Origin: Parapristionchus giblindavisi
Lineage: Eukaryota > Nematoda > Chromadorea > Rhabditida > Diplogasteridae
Length of the DNA: 64,000 nucleotides
Assembly: GCA_943737045.1 (NCBI GenBank)
Contig: CALSFV010000214.1
Span: forward strand, 868,001-932,000
Direction: 5' to 3'
Numbering within the stretch: position 1 is the stretch's first letter; the number at the start of each line of letters is the position of its first letter. This document shows positions 32,944-44,390 of this stretch, in pieces. Under the pieces are notes generated by a model that saw only the letters and a list, made by a program, of their open reading frames with translations, did not search any database and was not told the DNA's origin. The position numbers and the translations under genes are program-made.

Positions 32944-33342
32944 TCACTTTCCCAGTCGGATCACACACCATGCTCGGCCTCTTCTACATCCACCACCGAA
33001 TTGCCTGATGGTAATTTATTTGATCTTTGTTCTTTGATCTTTAATCTTTAATCTTAATCTTTGATCTTTGACTTTTAATTATTAATTTTATATCTTTCAT
33101 CTTTGATCTATAATCTTTGACATTTGATCTTTGATCTTTGATCTTTATTCTTTGATCTTACTTGTGTGCGCGACAGCACTCTCGCACACTTCCACCGTTA
33201 GTACACGTTTCGTCACATGGAGGATTCGGCACTTCGATAGAGGAGACTTTATAATTATATCATTTTATAAAATATACAATTAAAATTACTGACCTGCAGC
33301 GAATAAACAGAAAACGAGCAATGAGAGGATAATACACTTCAT
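32944..33342 (-). CDS. Secreted six-cysteine peptide 1 (knottin/defensin-like), 64 aa
   Basis: Exons 33342-33294, 33246-33162, 33004-32944 on the minus strand; GT-AG introns, phases agree. A 16-17-residue signal peptide (MKCIILSLLVFCLFAAV) is followed by a ~47-residue mature peptide. The cysteine pattern is C-x3-C-x8-C-C-x9-C-x6-C. The order C-C-CC-C-C is that of inhibitor-cystine-knot peptides, although loops 4 and 5 are long. GGGC-x6-C also fits a defensin gamma-core. The C-terminus is LGK, a possible amidation signal after Lys removal. The second intron is filled with tandem ATCTTTG-type heptamers. TATA box at 33370-33376. Antimicrobial, toxin-like or signalling use cannot be told apart from sequence. 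Confidence 0.75.
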
Positions 33343-33369
33343 TTTCTACAGGATTTGATATGGACCAAC

Positions 33370-33376
33370 TTATATA
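33370..33376 (-). promoter_or_regulatory. TATA box of peptide gene 1
   Basis: TATATAA on the minus strand 28 bp before the ATG, conserved in peptide gene 2. Confidence 0.6.
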
Positions 33377-33811
33377 CAAGTGTTCACAGTGGTAACGAGC
33401 ACCCGTTCGGTTTTATGGTTGCTATATCGAGGTTAGGTATATCATTAACATTATCGCTAGGAGTCAATCTACACACAATCCCAGTGTTGAAAACAAATTG
33501 TCTCGTTTGATAACATAATCGGGAACAGTGGTCTTAAATCCATGTAAACCAATCAGTGGCATTACAGTGTCCCAACCACTCAAATTGAGCCAAATATGTC
33601 GTTTTGTCTGTAGTTTGCACTAGTTCAGCAATATTCAGAAGTACCAATATACTGAACAATTGTTCTAAGAAGAATAAACGTGTCATTTGAAATAACCTAG
33701 GGATATTGAGAGAAAAAATCCGACGTAACCGTTATACTGCGTGAAATTAAATAAAAAAATTAAATGCATTATTTATTTGGTAAATTATACGGAGAGATAT
33801 AAACTTTGACT

Positions 33812-34427
33812 CTATGCACTCTTAGCACAAACAGCTGCTGCGGGAGGAGTACGACAACAATTTTGGAACCATTTGCCAGAAGTGTTCATCTTTATGCAAG
33901 GCTTAGCAGGAGTTGGAGCGGGTTCTCCTCCTAAAACGATTAATGAGATTACGGTAGACCATGGGAAGAGCTAACCTGATGCCCAGTTCTTGTATGAACC
34001 GAAAGCGGAATGGTCGGACCAGGACCAGGGTCCACGTTGGTAGGAAAGACCACCGGTGTAGATTTCACGACCAGCTGCGACTCCTGAATAGTAAATTTCG
34101 TGCAATAACTGATTAGCATGTCCTTATAATTTGTGTATTACTTTTGACGGCATCATTTTCGGCAGCAGATGTAATCGAAGCTAGAGCTCCTCCGGCGTAA
34201 ATACAAGCCATATTTTGTTCGGACCAAGTGGCTGCATTGGGCTGAAAAAATAACAATGTCACATTGAACAACAAAGTGCTTTACTAGAAGTTTGTAGCAT
34301 TTAGAACCAATCTGTTGCCATCCTGATTCGCACGCGGTGGAGGCAACTGTAAAAAGATTAGATCAATCGATAAAGAATAAGATACCGTACCTCCGACAAT
34401 CGCGGCAAGAACCAGAAGACGATGCAT
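33812..34427 (-). CDS. Secreted C-type lectin-like protein (lectin 2), 141 aa
   Basis: Inverted near-identical copy of lectin 1 with the same five-exon structure, the same intron positions and an intact frame. Differences seen include GEP in place of TEP at the start of exon 5. It has the same signal peptide, the same CTLD landmarks (CESGW, GSYKNWASG, GKWFQNCC) and the same lack of calcium-site motifs. Homology extends about 250 bp upstream of the ATG to about 34680, including the TATA box, so both copies probably have the same core promoter. Downstream it stops within a few bases of the stop codon; the TTA microsatellite of lectin 1 is absent. Confidence 0.9.
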
Positions 34428-34467
34428 ATTCAATGAATGTAGTGAAGATCAATCGAATGCCGTTGAC

Positions 34468-34474
34468 TTTTATA
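34468..34474 (-). promoter_or_regulatory. TATA box of lectin 2
   Basis: TATAAAA on the minus strand, same distance from the ATG as in lectin 1. Confidence 0.6.
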
Positions 34475-34689
34475 GGAGCTAGAGGAAGGAATGTCGGACA
34501 AAGGCATCTGAACAAATAGAAAATAACACAGAACATATATTGAGAACAGCGTTGTGTCGTTCCGACAAACAAAAAGTTTCGATAGGAAATTCTTCTCGGA
34601 TTGGTAGATGTGCTAACAGAAAAATACCATGGAATTTCACATTCACCTTTGTAGTCTTTTTCGGATTTTGCACAAATGTATGTTATTCT

Positions 34690-36760
34690 CCATTGTTTTT
34701 TTCTTTTTTTCTTTTTTTTTCGAATTTTCTTTATTGTTACATTTTTATTCTATTTTTATTCATATTTTCAATAATTTTCAAAACCCTTTTATTAACATTC
34801 ATTTTACATTTTATACAATGGTTTTGCAAATTCTTTTTTACCTATTACTTCAATACAGTCTGTAATGTTTCGTCCAGATTATGGATTTTGTCATAACGTC
34901 GTAACATCAGCCTTACAATTAGGCCACTAATTCATAGAGGATATTCTGGCAATAATGTGAAGCATATAGCAATTCTTTGCGTCTGTTTCGGTTATGAGTG
35001 GAGTAGCACCACGCTTGAGTGGTGTGGACAGTACGTGTTAACCATTACGGTAATCAACATTTATCAATACTGGGTGAATGCATCAAAGAGAGCATCATCG
35101 AACAGAAAACCACAAACGACAATCGATATTTTCTGTGCATAGTACCCAAAAAAAGAGAACATATTGATAAAATGAGGTAATAGTACACCTCAAGTTCTGA
35201 ATAAACAAGGGGGTGGATAATATTCAAAAAAAGAAAATTTGGAAAAAAATCCGTTGATTTGACAACCATAGAGAATAAAACTATAATAGAGGATTAATTC
35301 ATTAATTCACCACCGCAAAACTCAATGGATCAATTTTTTCTTAAACAATAAGATTCATTAGGAAGTAAAATTATCAACGGCATTGAACAGTCACTTTCAT
35401 GTTCCATCATTTGGTCAACTAAGAATTCGCCAAAGTTGGCTGATGGGCCGATTATATCCGGAAAAGCGCCATTTTAGTGAAACAGTGAAACATGAAAACA
35501 TCAAAATGCAAATCTCTTTTTTCCAACGGTATGAAACAGAGCAGAACTGGAACGAGCTTTCAGTTATTACTGGAGTAGCAATCAAATCCACTCACAGAGA
35601 ATATTCCTATTGTTGTTGAGTGTATAAAAATCACATGTATTCTTTGTCCGCATGACTATTCCCTGTCTAGCATAGAAACTATGCTAATCTCTTTTAAATT
35701 TCAAATCAGCGCGGCTAATGTTAGACGGGTTTGGTGTGAGGAGAGGTAAGCGAGTTAGGGGAGACAGTGTAGGCGCCCGTTATCTCGGTATTTACATACA
35801 GTTTGTCATTTTCTGATGCAAGTTCATTTTATACGCACAACACAAAGTATAGTTATGAAAACAACAACGTCCAGACATGGCTTATTTTTATCTTAATTGT
35901 GACAAAATAATTCCCCAAAGACTAATCGATTTTTTTGCTATGTTGAAACAAAAAAAAATAAACACAAATGAACAGTCGACGTCAAAATCATTAATTGTGT
36001 TTTTATCAATCTCATGTGCGTTTGGTTCTTCAAATGATGACGCTTTACGCTGCAGAAGAGACATTGTTTGTAAAAATATTATTTTGTTTTGCAATCAGCT
36101 ATCAGACGAGCAAAAAACAACCAAATGATTCTCATCCTAATTGTGAACGAATTTCTTCTTCCCACGTTTTCTTAACATGACGAATATTTTTCAAGATTTT
36201 ATGAATAAAGCTAATTAATAGATATGAAACTCCATATAAACATGATTCGACAGCTTTGATAGCCGACAGTTAACTACTTCTTCGGTCTCTGCATTTCACC
36301 CATATTGTCCTCCAAGTGAGGCGACCGCTCCATTCGATCGAAAAGATCGAAATGGCGCGGATAGGAGGGGTGAGGAAGGTGGCCAGAAACCGAAGAAGTT
36401 CCCAATTCACCATAATCCATTTCATTTGAGCAGATCAGATTTCTGGACTTTTTTTCAGGAACTTTATTCTGTTCCCTCTTGTCTGTAGAGTATCGTTCAT
36501 TGCACATCGGAAAATCCAGCAGAAAATCTTAAAATCTTCGATAATTGAAATTAGAAATGGTGATCAGTGATGAAGCCCATGAAGTTTGTTTTTATTAATT
36601 TGAAAAAAGTTTGAAACATTCCTTCTACTTATATTTTCATTTTATCGATAATTCTGAGCTAAGAAAAACCGAGATCGCCTATATTCCACAAATCCTGCCA
36701 GTAATGCGCTTATGTATATACATTTGATGTAATAAATAAATTAATGAAATAAACAACTGA
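34690..36760. other. Intergenic between lectin 2 and Str-B
   Basis: T-rich to about 34870. 35880-36640 is shared with the regions upstream of Str-C and Str-A (for example GATGAAGCCCA.GAAGTTTG at ~36570), so it is duplicated 5' flank. 36265-36430 holds a GC-richer stretch without a supportable exon. Confidence 0.5.
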
Positions 36761-36858
36761 TTCAGATCTTTACCACATCAACTACGTTTGTGTCTGTTGT
36801 CACGAATTTTTGGCTTATCTACGTAATTCTCAAAACAAACAACTACCTTGTAAGACCC

Positions 36859-37231
36859 TTAAAGAAGGGGACCCACGAGATTTAGGCTGCGCTATTGACA
36901 TGAAGAACGTGGGACATAGGAAGTGACATTCTATTCTCTATTAGATTTGACTGGTTGAACGCGTAGAGCGTGTGGCTCAGAAGTTAGTAGTCAGCGCTTG
37001 TAACCGCGCCACACGGGTTCGATTCCCATTTGCAATTTTCTATACATTTGTGCTTCGATTTCAAAAACTCGCGACTTTCCCTGGGCATATCAATGAACTT
37101 TAAGTCCGAATTACGGTATTCTGGGGCATCTAAATTTTTGGAGAAAATTGTTTTTGTATACAAGGAGATATGATCAATAGTTCTGTCTGGCCAGTTTAGT
37201 CACGAAAAATCTCGTGGGTCCCCTTCTTTAA
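36859..37231 (+). mobile_element. TTAA-ended MITE with tRNA-like core (copy 2)
   Basis: TTAAAGAAGGGGACCCACGA and its inverse mark the ends. tRNA-like core at 36960-37030 with GTGTGGCTCAGAAG and the B-box GGTTCGATTCCC. It begins 10 bp after the exon 1 donor of Str-B. Confidence 0.8.
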
Positions 37232-37517
37232 TAATTTTAATTTTAAAAATAAAAAAAAAATAACGTATGAATTGTTTTATTTATATAATATGTAAGCAAA
37301 GATAATCTATTAAAAATATGAGAGTAATTTTTGAAATATATATGAATTACCATAACGAAAAATGAGCTAAAAGAAATGGCCGCATCCTTTATAAAGGTAA
37401 TTTTCCAATGAATTGGTGTTTATTCCTGCAGGTAGGCGATTACCGTTGGCTTCTCTTCAGTTTCAGCGTCGTTGATGTACTCATATCACTCGTTCATTTC
37501 GCGATTATCCCGGTACT

Positions 37518-37612
37518 TTTTTAAGGCAGACCCAAGATAATTTAACTCTGACCACGCTGTCCCGCAAGAAAGCGAGATAGCATTGCCAGCTTCGGGTGGC
37601 TCTTTACACCAC
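37518..37612. repeat. M1 hairpin MITE, copy 13
   Basis: TTTAAGGCAGACCCAAGA end; the same intron position as copy 11 in Str-A, so this insertion predates the Str duplication. Confidence 0.65.
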
Positions 37613-39662
37613 ATAACGAATAGCCTTTCCATTGGTTCCATTTTTCATTTTTTTCATTTTTTTTCATTTTTCATTTCCATTTTTTAGGTTATGTATTTGG
37701 GCGATTCTGGTCTGTTTTTCTTCGGCAACCGATTCACAGAAACTTCGTCAACACTCGGTCTCGCAATGTGTTAGTCAGTTTTTAATGTTATACAACACCT
37801 ACTCCTTGGCGTTATGATCTAAAGAAAAGAATGGGATGGTGGAATATGCCTTACTCACAATGGCTAACAACCATGTCCCAACACACCACAGTGTGAACCT
37901 GATAAATATTGATTAATAACCTCTCGTATCGGCCTTTACATTTTTTATCAGCCATAAAGATTTCACAATTTTTTCACTTTTCTTTATTGATTGAAAAATA
38001 AAGGGTAAATGATTAAAAATAATAACCGTGTGCACGAAAGGCCTTCAGGAATTATCCGGGTAGTTTAGTATCTGTTTGTTGTTGACTGGGAAAGGGGTTG
38101 AACGTAACTATCATTTCAGTACTAATCTTCGTCGTATTATTCTACCAAACATTTATACTCCTGGCTTATCATTATATCTATCGATACGTTCTACTGTGCA
38201 AGTAATGCCCGAATTATTCTAGGATACAAATAATTTGAAAACAATTCATATATTCATAAGAGTGGTATGGATCTGCTTATCAAGGAAAACGAACCTTCTT
38301 ATGCCACAGTAGTCGGTACGGAGTCTGTGCCAGTGACATAGGTGGAAAGGTATAATATGTTACAAAGTACCAAACCTGACCGCATTTTGAGCCGAAAATT
38401 TTCCACAAAACCAAAAAAAAACATGGCCGCATTTTGGGAACACTTTGCCTAAACTTGAAAAAGCTGACCGTATTTTAAAATCTGATATCCTAGCTATTCG
38501 ACCTATGCTCAGGGACACAGCTAACAACCAATGGTTTCATTGGCACAGAACATATATAGACAAGAAACATGAATAGAATGAAAAGACGGAAGAAAAAATT
38601 ATGTTCATTTAAAAAGGAGTTAATCTAGAGCTTTGAACAAATATAGTATATTTCCGTAGCATAGATCAATATGGAAAATTTAAGTCCACCGTGGCTTTCT
38701 TGGATGCAGCGAAATCCGTGGCGTAATTGGATCACCCTTGCTATAATCGTCGACTTACTCTACACAGGGGGATTTATGTATGTATGCATGGACGGAGTTT
38801 ATCCTACTGATGAGACCAGAAACGTATTCACGCCTTTGATATTGGTAACTCATGAAATTTTAATTTTTAAAAAATGCGATGTTGTAGCAATAAATTACAG
38901 GAAACATACAATGTTAATTTTAATTCGACTATTCAACCTATCTACCTAGGTTTATTGTATCGAGTAAGTAAGGATTGCGTAGAATTTCATGATATTTTGT
39001 ATTAATATTTATGAAATACTAGTAAAGAAAATTGTTCACTTACTCATATCTAAAAATACAGAAAAAATAAATGATTTTGCGTTTCACAATTTGCAAAAGT
39101 TACTTTCCCAACATTTCTATTAGAACATTTTCAAAAATTTCACGAAATAATGAAAAAATCATGATTTTTCACTGCGAAATTTACGATTTCACAAAAATTT
39201 CTCGTCTCGAGCAAATCCGATTCAGGCAAAAGGGGCTAATGGGGAACAGCCATGGCAACCACATTCACTATTTACCATTGGTCTAGTTCTTATATTATTC
39301 ATGGGAACCGGAGTGGTCATTCTGATCTGTATCCATCGTATATTTGCGGCACTCAATGAGACAAGGTTTGAAGTGTTAAATGGCTATGAGAAACGTGGAA
39401 TGAGATCCGATCGGATTGCAACTGTTTTCATGAATTACCTATTATTTAGCGCTTGTCTTTCACTTGAAAATAGTTCTTTACCAGTCGGTTCTCAACCAAA
39501 AGATTGTTGTACCGCTCTCGCACGAAAATCATACAAATTTAATCTGACAACGAGAGCAGAAAGTTTTGAGCCAATAATTAATTACCTGCACTTTCCAGGC
39601 ATGATTTGACATCGAAGACACGAAGAATGCAACGGCAGCTCTTCAGAGTCTTACTAATTCAG

Positions 39663-39785
39663 GTTACAGGGACATACCGAGCAAATTGTAAACTCTCCAT
39701 TCTGGCTGCCCTCTCTCGTATACAAAGAAAGCGAGAGAGCATTGTCAGAGCGGAGAGTTTCAAATAAGCTCGGGATATAACTTTA
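39663..39785. repeat. M1 hairpin MITE, copy 14
   Basis: Near-perfect palindrome; same intron (8) as copy 10 in Str-A. Confidence 0.75.
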
Positions 39786-40041
39786 AAGAGGAAGACCCGT
39801 GAATGTTTACGCGAACATAAAAGGAATTTAAAAAAGAATAAAAAAGAATAAGAGGTACCTTGCAGACAATAATCCCATGTTTTATCTCGTATGCACCCCT
39901 CGCTTTCGTATTTATCTTTCCTTTGTCTGGAATTTCATTTGGAGACGGTAGTATATTCATGATGCTCACAGCTATCTTCCCAATGCTCGATCCTTTCCTT
40001 GTTATCTTCTTCGTATCTGGGTACGTTCGAATATTCACTAA

Positions 40042-40155
40042 AAGCACACCGCGAGCCTTTTTTTGAATTTTGAAACTCATCGCTCTGGAAATATCGTTTC
40101 CTTTGTCGACGAGAGAGTGTTACCAGAGAGGCGAGTAAAATTAGCTCGGGTAAGC
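40042..40155. repeat. M1 hairpin MITE, copy 15
   Basis: Intron 9 of Str-B, same intron as copy 9 in Str-A. Confidence 0.65.
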
Positions 40156-40224
40156 CTTGAAGAAAAATTTCAAAACTGCAGCTCAAAAGATCAGCAAGAT
40201 TCCAGTGAATATTTATACCGATCA

Positions 40225-40305
40225 CTCTTCTCTCTGGCAACACCCTCACGTTGACAAAAAATGAGAGAGTATTGCAAGGCGGAGAATTTTAAATTAACCA
40301 ATAAT
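40225..40305. repeat. M1 hairpin MITE, copy 16
   Basis: Second M1 copy in intron 9 of Str-B, 10 bp before exon 10. Confidence 0.65.
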
Positions 40306-41243
40306 GTTGGTCAGGTATCGCCAAACCCTTCCCGAGTTCGTGCGAAACATAGCAAGAATTCAATCATCATTCACTTCAACTGTACCGATCACGTCGATAG
40401 AAACACCAAATAGAAGCGAGTTCACTGCTCGAGTATAGTACAACTTCCTTTATACATGTACATACGTTCTATTACGAAGGAATAACTTAGCAGTTCTAAA
40501 ATATACATAATAAAAGGTAAACTTTGCTACCTCGTTGTGGTATTGTATTTATGTGTCCGTCATGTATTTCTCTATGTATCTCATTATCATGCTTGCCTGA
40601 AACCCACATAAATATTGGTGGCGCAGTTCCTTCGTACAACAGCTTTGATGTTATCTTTTCGAAATATTTTTGTCTGTAATGTACGAGATACTTTCAATGC
40701 ATTCACCAATCAAGTTGATACTATTCTTCAGAGATAGGGACAATAAATTCAAATTGTTGGCGGCGAATACGCGCCAAGTCTGACCAAGTTTGGATGGATG
40801 CTGCGGCTCGGTTATTGCCCTGCTGCATTTTCCGACTTCACATATCATTTTCTATTGCTTTCAACAATGCCTGTGCAAATTTTCATCTGGATTGGTTTCC
40901 GCGAGCTGAAAGGATTCCCTTGTTAGAATCATCGTTCCCTTGTTAGAATCATCGAGAATCAGTATATTGGTACTTCTGAAAATTACTGAATTAGTGCAAA
41001 CTACAGGCAAAATGACAAACTTCGCTAAATTTGTGTGGTTTGGATACGGTGACGCCACCGATTGATTTACTTCTTTTAAAGCAACTGCCCCCGGATATTT
41101 TATTAAACGAGACAATTTGTTTGGCCTTTCAACACTGGGATTGTGTGTAGATTGATTCTTCGCGAGAATTGTAAATGATATACCTAACCTCGATATAGCA
41201 ACCATAAAACCGAACGGGTGCTCGTTTCCACTGTGAACACTTG

Positions 41244-41250
41244 TATATAA
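41244..41250 (+). promoter_or_regulatory. TATA box of peptide gene 2
   Basis: TATATAA 29 bp upstream of the ATG at 41279. Confidence 0.6.
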
Positions 41251-41278
41251 GTTGGTCCATATCAAATCCTGTAGAGAA

Positions 41279-41585
41279 ATGAAGTGTATTATCGTCTCAT
41301 TGCTCGTGTTCTGTTTATTTGCGGCAGGTCAGTAATTTTAATAATATCTTTTATAAAATGATTTAATTATAAAGTCTCCTCTATCGAAGTCCCGAATCCT
41401 CCATGTGATGAAACCTGCACGAACGGGGGAAGTGTGCGAGAGTGCTGTCGTGCACACAAGTAAGATTAAAGATTAAAGATTAAAGATCAAAGATCAAAGA
41501 TAAAATATCAACTAAAATGGTCGTCAGGCAATTCGGTGGCGGATGCAGAAGAGGCAGAGCGTGGTGTGTGATCCGACTTGGATAG
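41279..41585 (+). CDS. Secreted six-cysteine peptide 2 (knottin/defensin-like), 63 aa
   Basis: Exons 41279-41327, 41375-41459, 41528-41585; phases agree. It is nearly identical to peptide 1, with one difference seen in the signal peptide (Val for Leu at position 6) and a TAG in place of the final Lys codon, so it ends LG. The six cysteines are conserved (C-x3-C-x8-CC-x9-C-x6-C). The second intron is 68 bp against 157 bp in copy 1, because the heptamer array is short. About 400 bp upstream (40870-41278) is also shared, inverted, with 33343-33700. Confidence 0.75.
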
Positions 41586-42220
41586 TGAATACCTCTGATC
41601 TTATCGCTGATAGTGATTTCATATGATAAATCATGTCCAATTTGCCTAATCTCTTACAATTACTGTGAAGCCACAATAGAATAATCAACAGTTCTTGTAA
41701 TTTATGTCAAGCATTTGTGCAATGCAATCAATTCCAAGGGACCAAGAGGTGCCTCTCCACGTGGAGCGAAGTTGAGATTTGCAGATGTGGACAAGAAGGA
41801 CTTCACGGGCATAAAAAGACTAGTCTTCCTGATCCCGCTTAACGTGATATGAATAACGCAATATCTTACCATTCCTATACAGGAATAAATTATTTTATTT
41901 GATATGATACATTTACATGCCAGATTACTCAACTATGTGAATATTCATATACATACATGTGTAGAAACATTTCAGTTTAACTTTAGTTCTCTCTCTTGAT
42001 TTTATGAACTTCTAAAGAATGTGGCAAGTGATGATGAAACGATGTCTGTTATTATATAGACAATGTGACCTTATATTGAGACAATGTATTCGGTCTATGG
42101 TATGTCTGTCTGTCTACTACGATGTTTTCAGCCACAAGAGCAATCAACGAAGGCACACTAATGGTTTACTCGAAACCTTAAATGAGTTAAACATAGACGG
42201 TGTTATGTCACATACTTGAT
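41586..42220. other. Intergenic, nothing recognised
   Basis: No exon or repeat could be defined. Confidence 0.4.
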
Positions 42221-42221
42221 G

Positions 42222-42316
42222 ACTCCGCTCTAGACTCTCTCGTAAACAAAGAAAACCAGAGGATATTGTCAGAGCGGAGAGTTGCGAATTAGCTAGGGTT
42301 GTTTCTTTAAGGAACG
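42222..42316. repeat. M1 hairpin MITE, copy 17
   Basis: CGCTCTAGACTCTCTCGTAAAC with inverse; ends GTTTCTTTAAGG. Confidence 0.65.
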
Positions 42317-42484
42317 CATTGGCTTGTTAATTACGAGATGGTGTTATATAAAAGAAGTGTTTCGAATAATAGGTCATATCGTCGTACCTTATTTATCTGT
42401 CCGTTAGTTTTATCATAATACAATAACCGGGATATGACAAATTATTACCTCCTGGAGTGCGCACCACAACTGTCTTTTTAACAA

Positions 42485-42605
42485 GTAAAGGGAGCGTAAC
42501 CTCTCTCATTGACCTCTTCATTTCGCATGCTATTTCTCTGTTTTCTGACAACGAGAGAGTTTAGACCTTTGAGGAGGTCATTGAGTGAGGTTTCTCTCCC
42601 TTTAA
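42485..42605. repeat. M2 hairpin MITE, copy 2
   Basis: GTAAAGGGAGCGTAACCTC to CTCCCTTTAA, loop TTTTCTGACAACGAGAGAG. Confidence 0.8.
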
Positions 42606-42904
42606 AATACCCTCCGAGGTCAGATAAATTTATTATAATTATTGTGAACAGTTCGAAATTTAAATAGTTGCTGATCTCTGTCATCTCTGTGGATATGGTA
42701 CAGAGAAGAACGTGTAACCCACAGCACATAAGACCTGTGATTTGTTATATTTAACACTTTTATGTCTTAAAATATCTCAAAATTTTAACTATAACACTTC
42801 ATAGGTCTTGTGTGCTGTGGGTTAGGCGGTGTTACATTTTCACAACGTTCGCACGCCGTAACCTCCGCCGTATTGTCTCCGTCGTTACGGCGTGCGCACG
42901 AAAA

Positions 42905-43148
42905 ATTTAACACCGCCTTATGATTAGTCCATCTGTCCTGGGTTCGATTCCCGGTCGTTTCATCGCATCCGCCCCACCAAGGCGCCCGAAAGGGGAATTG
43001 GTAGTGACTAAATCACGCGGTAAAGTAGGTCCGAAGAAGAGATTAGGCCCTCCGGACTGAATTGGCCTTGAAAGATCACTGGCCTAGCAGTGATCACCCG
43101 CAGGACTTCGTGTGCCTTGAATAACGGGCTTTACCTTTTACCTTTTTA
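42905..43148 (+). mobile_element. tRNA-derived SINE, fullest copy
   Basis: Begins in a tRNA head (B-box GGGTTCGATTCCCGG at ~42940), continues through the body shared with 8573-8740, and ends with a CCTTTTACCTTTT tail. Confidence 0.75.
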
Positions 43149-43149
43149 T

Positions 43150-44390
43150 GATTATGTTTTCAGTGTGTAGAGAGAGCGCCATTAACTCTATGGTAAACAG
43201 TTCAATTCAGATAGATAAGCAAATGATGATCTCTGTCATTTCTGTGGATAGAAAGCGGTGATCTCCGTTATCTCCGTTGATTGAAAGCATTCATGGGATG
43301 TGCGCAAACGAACAGTATCTATCTTTGCGGTCTCGCTCAGATCTGTACCTAACTGCTAGAGATCAAAGATCGTTTAGGTTTTGTTTCAGACGCGATGGCG
43401 ACTGGTGTCGAGGATTGAAGGAAGCCCTTGTATAAACAATGAAACGTGTGATAAAGAAAAAGAAGAAGGAATGATTTGTACTTGTCATCACTTTACATAC
43501 TGTTTGCATATTGATAAAAACTGAACTCATGACTAATATATGACGTATTCGTATTTATTTATTAATAAATAAATAAATAAATAATTTTAAATAATACGAC
43601 ACAGGTGGACTTTGTATGTAAACGATAATGTCTACCTATGGCATATTTTTATCTTTGCATTGTGATAGAATAATTCCCTAAAGACTTTGCTCTGTTGAAG
43701 CTGTTGAAGCGTCACAAAAACGAACAGTTGACGACAAACTCAGTGTTTTTGTCAATCTTATGTGCGTTTTGATCTTCAAATGACGAGTTTCGCTGCAGAA
43801 TAAAAGAGATAAAAAGCAAAAAAAAATTTTTGTTGATTTTCGATCTGCTATCAGCTGAACAAAAACCAAAATATTCTTATCTTTTAAGTTTGTGTGAGAA
43901 TTTTTTCCCACCTACAAAGACATTAATTAAAATGATGAATGTTTTTTCCAACGATTTTATGAATAAAGCGAATTGAATAGTTGCTGATGGGAAAACTTCA
44001 TATAAATATGATTCGGCAGCTTTGATAACAAATCAAAAACATTATGAAATGATTGTTAACTACTAGAATTTACTATTATCTATTTCATTTGGGCAGACAA
44101 CTTCTCTTGCATTTGTTTTAGGAACAGTGAACTTTATTCTGTCAATAGTATATTGTTTACTGGTCTTCGAAAATATAGCATCTTCAAATCCTCGTTAATT
44201 GAAATTCGATATGGTTATAAGTGATGAAGCCCACGAAGTTTGTTTTTTTTAATATTTGAAACAAAGTTTTGAAACATTTCTTGCCTTCTTCTTTCAATAC
44301 ATGCATACCAATGTGTACAAAAATACTAAACAAATATTTAACAGCAAGTAAAAAAATGATTTAAAGGTAGTGTCCGAGCAATATTTTCGT
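43150..44390. other. Intergenic; duplicated 5' flank of the Str family
   Basis: 43610-44280 aligns with 35880-36640 upstream of Str-B. Then the homology jumps to exon 6, so exons 1-5 are deleted. Confidence 0.55.

Larger units (their letters stand above)
36766..40438 (+). pseudogene. Str-family chemoreceptor Str-B, probably a pseudogene
   Basis: All ten Str-A exons have counterparts in order: ~36766-36849, 37432-37512, 37688-37769, 38120-38201, 38670-38844, 38901-38963, 39226-39372, 39599-39662, 39866-40020, 40315-40438. TM2 (VGDYRWLLFSFSVVDVLIS) and TM7 (AIFPMLDPFLVIFFVSGYRQ) are intact and the natural 3' end (EFTARV, stop) is present. Lesions relative to Str-A: the exon 5 acceptor reads CAA instead of CAG just before 38670, and two bases are missing at the end of exon 7 (TTTGAA for TTTGGGAA), which breaks phase into exon 8. 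Exon 1 has no in-frame ATG and is preceded by TGA. Introns contain M1 hairpins and a TTAA MITE. A shorter product starting at ATG 38671 is possible but would lack TM1-3. Confidence 0.75.
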
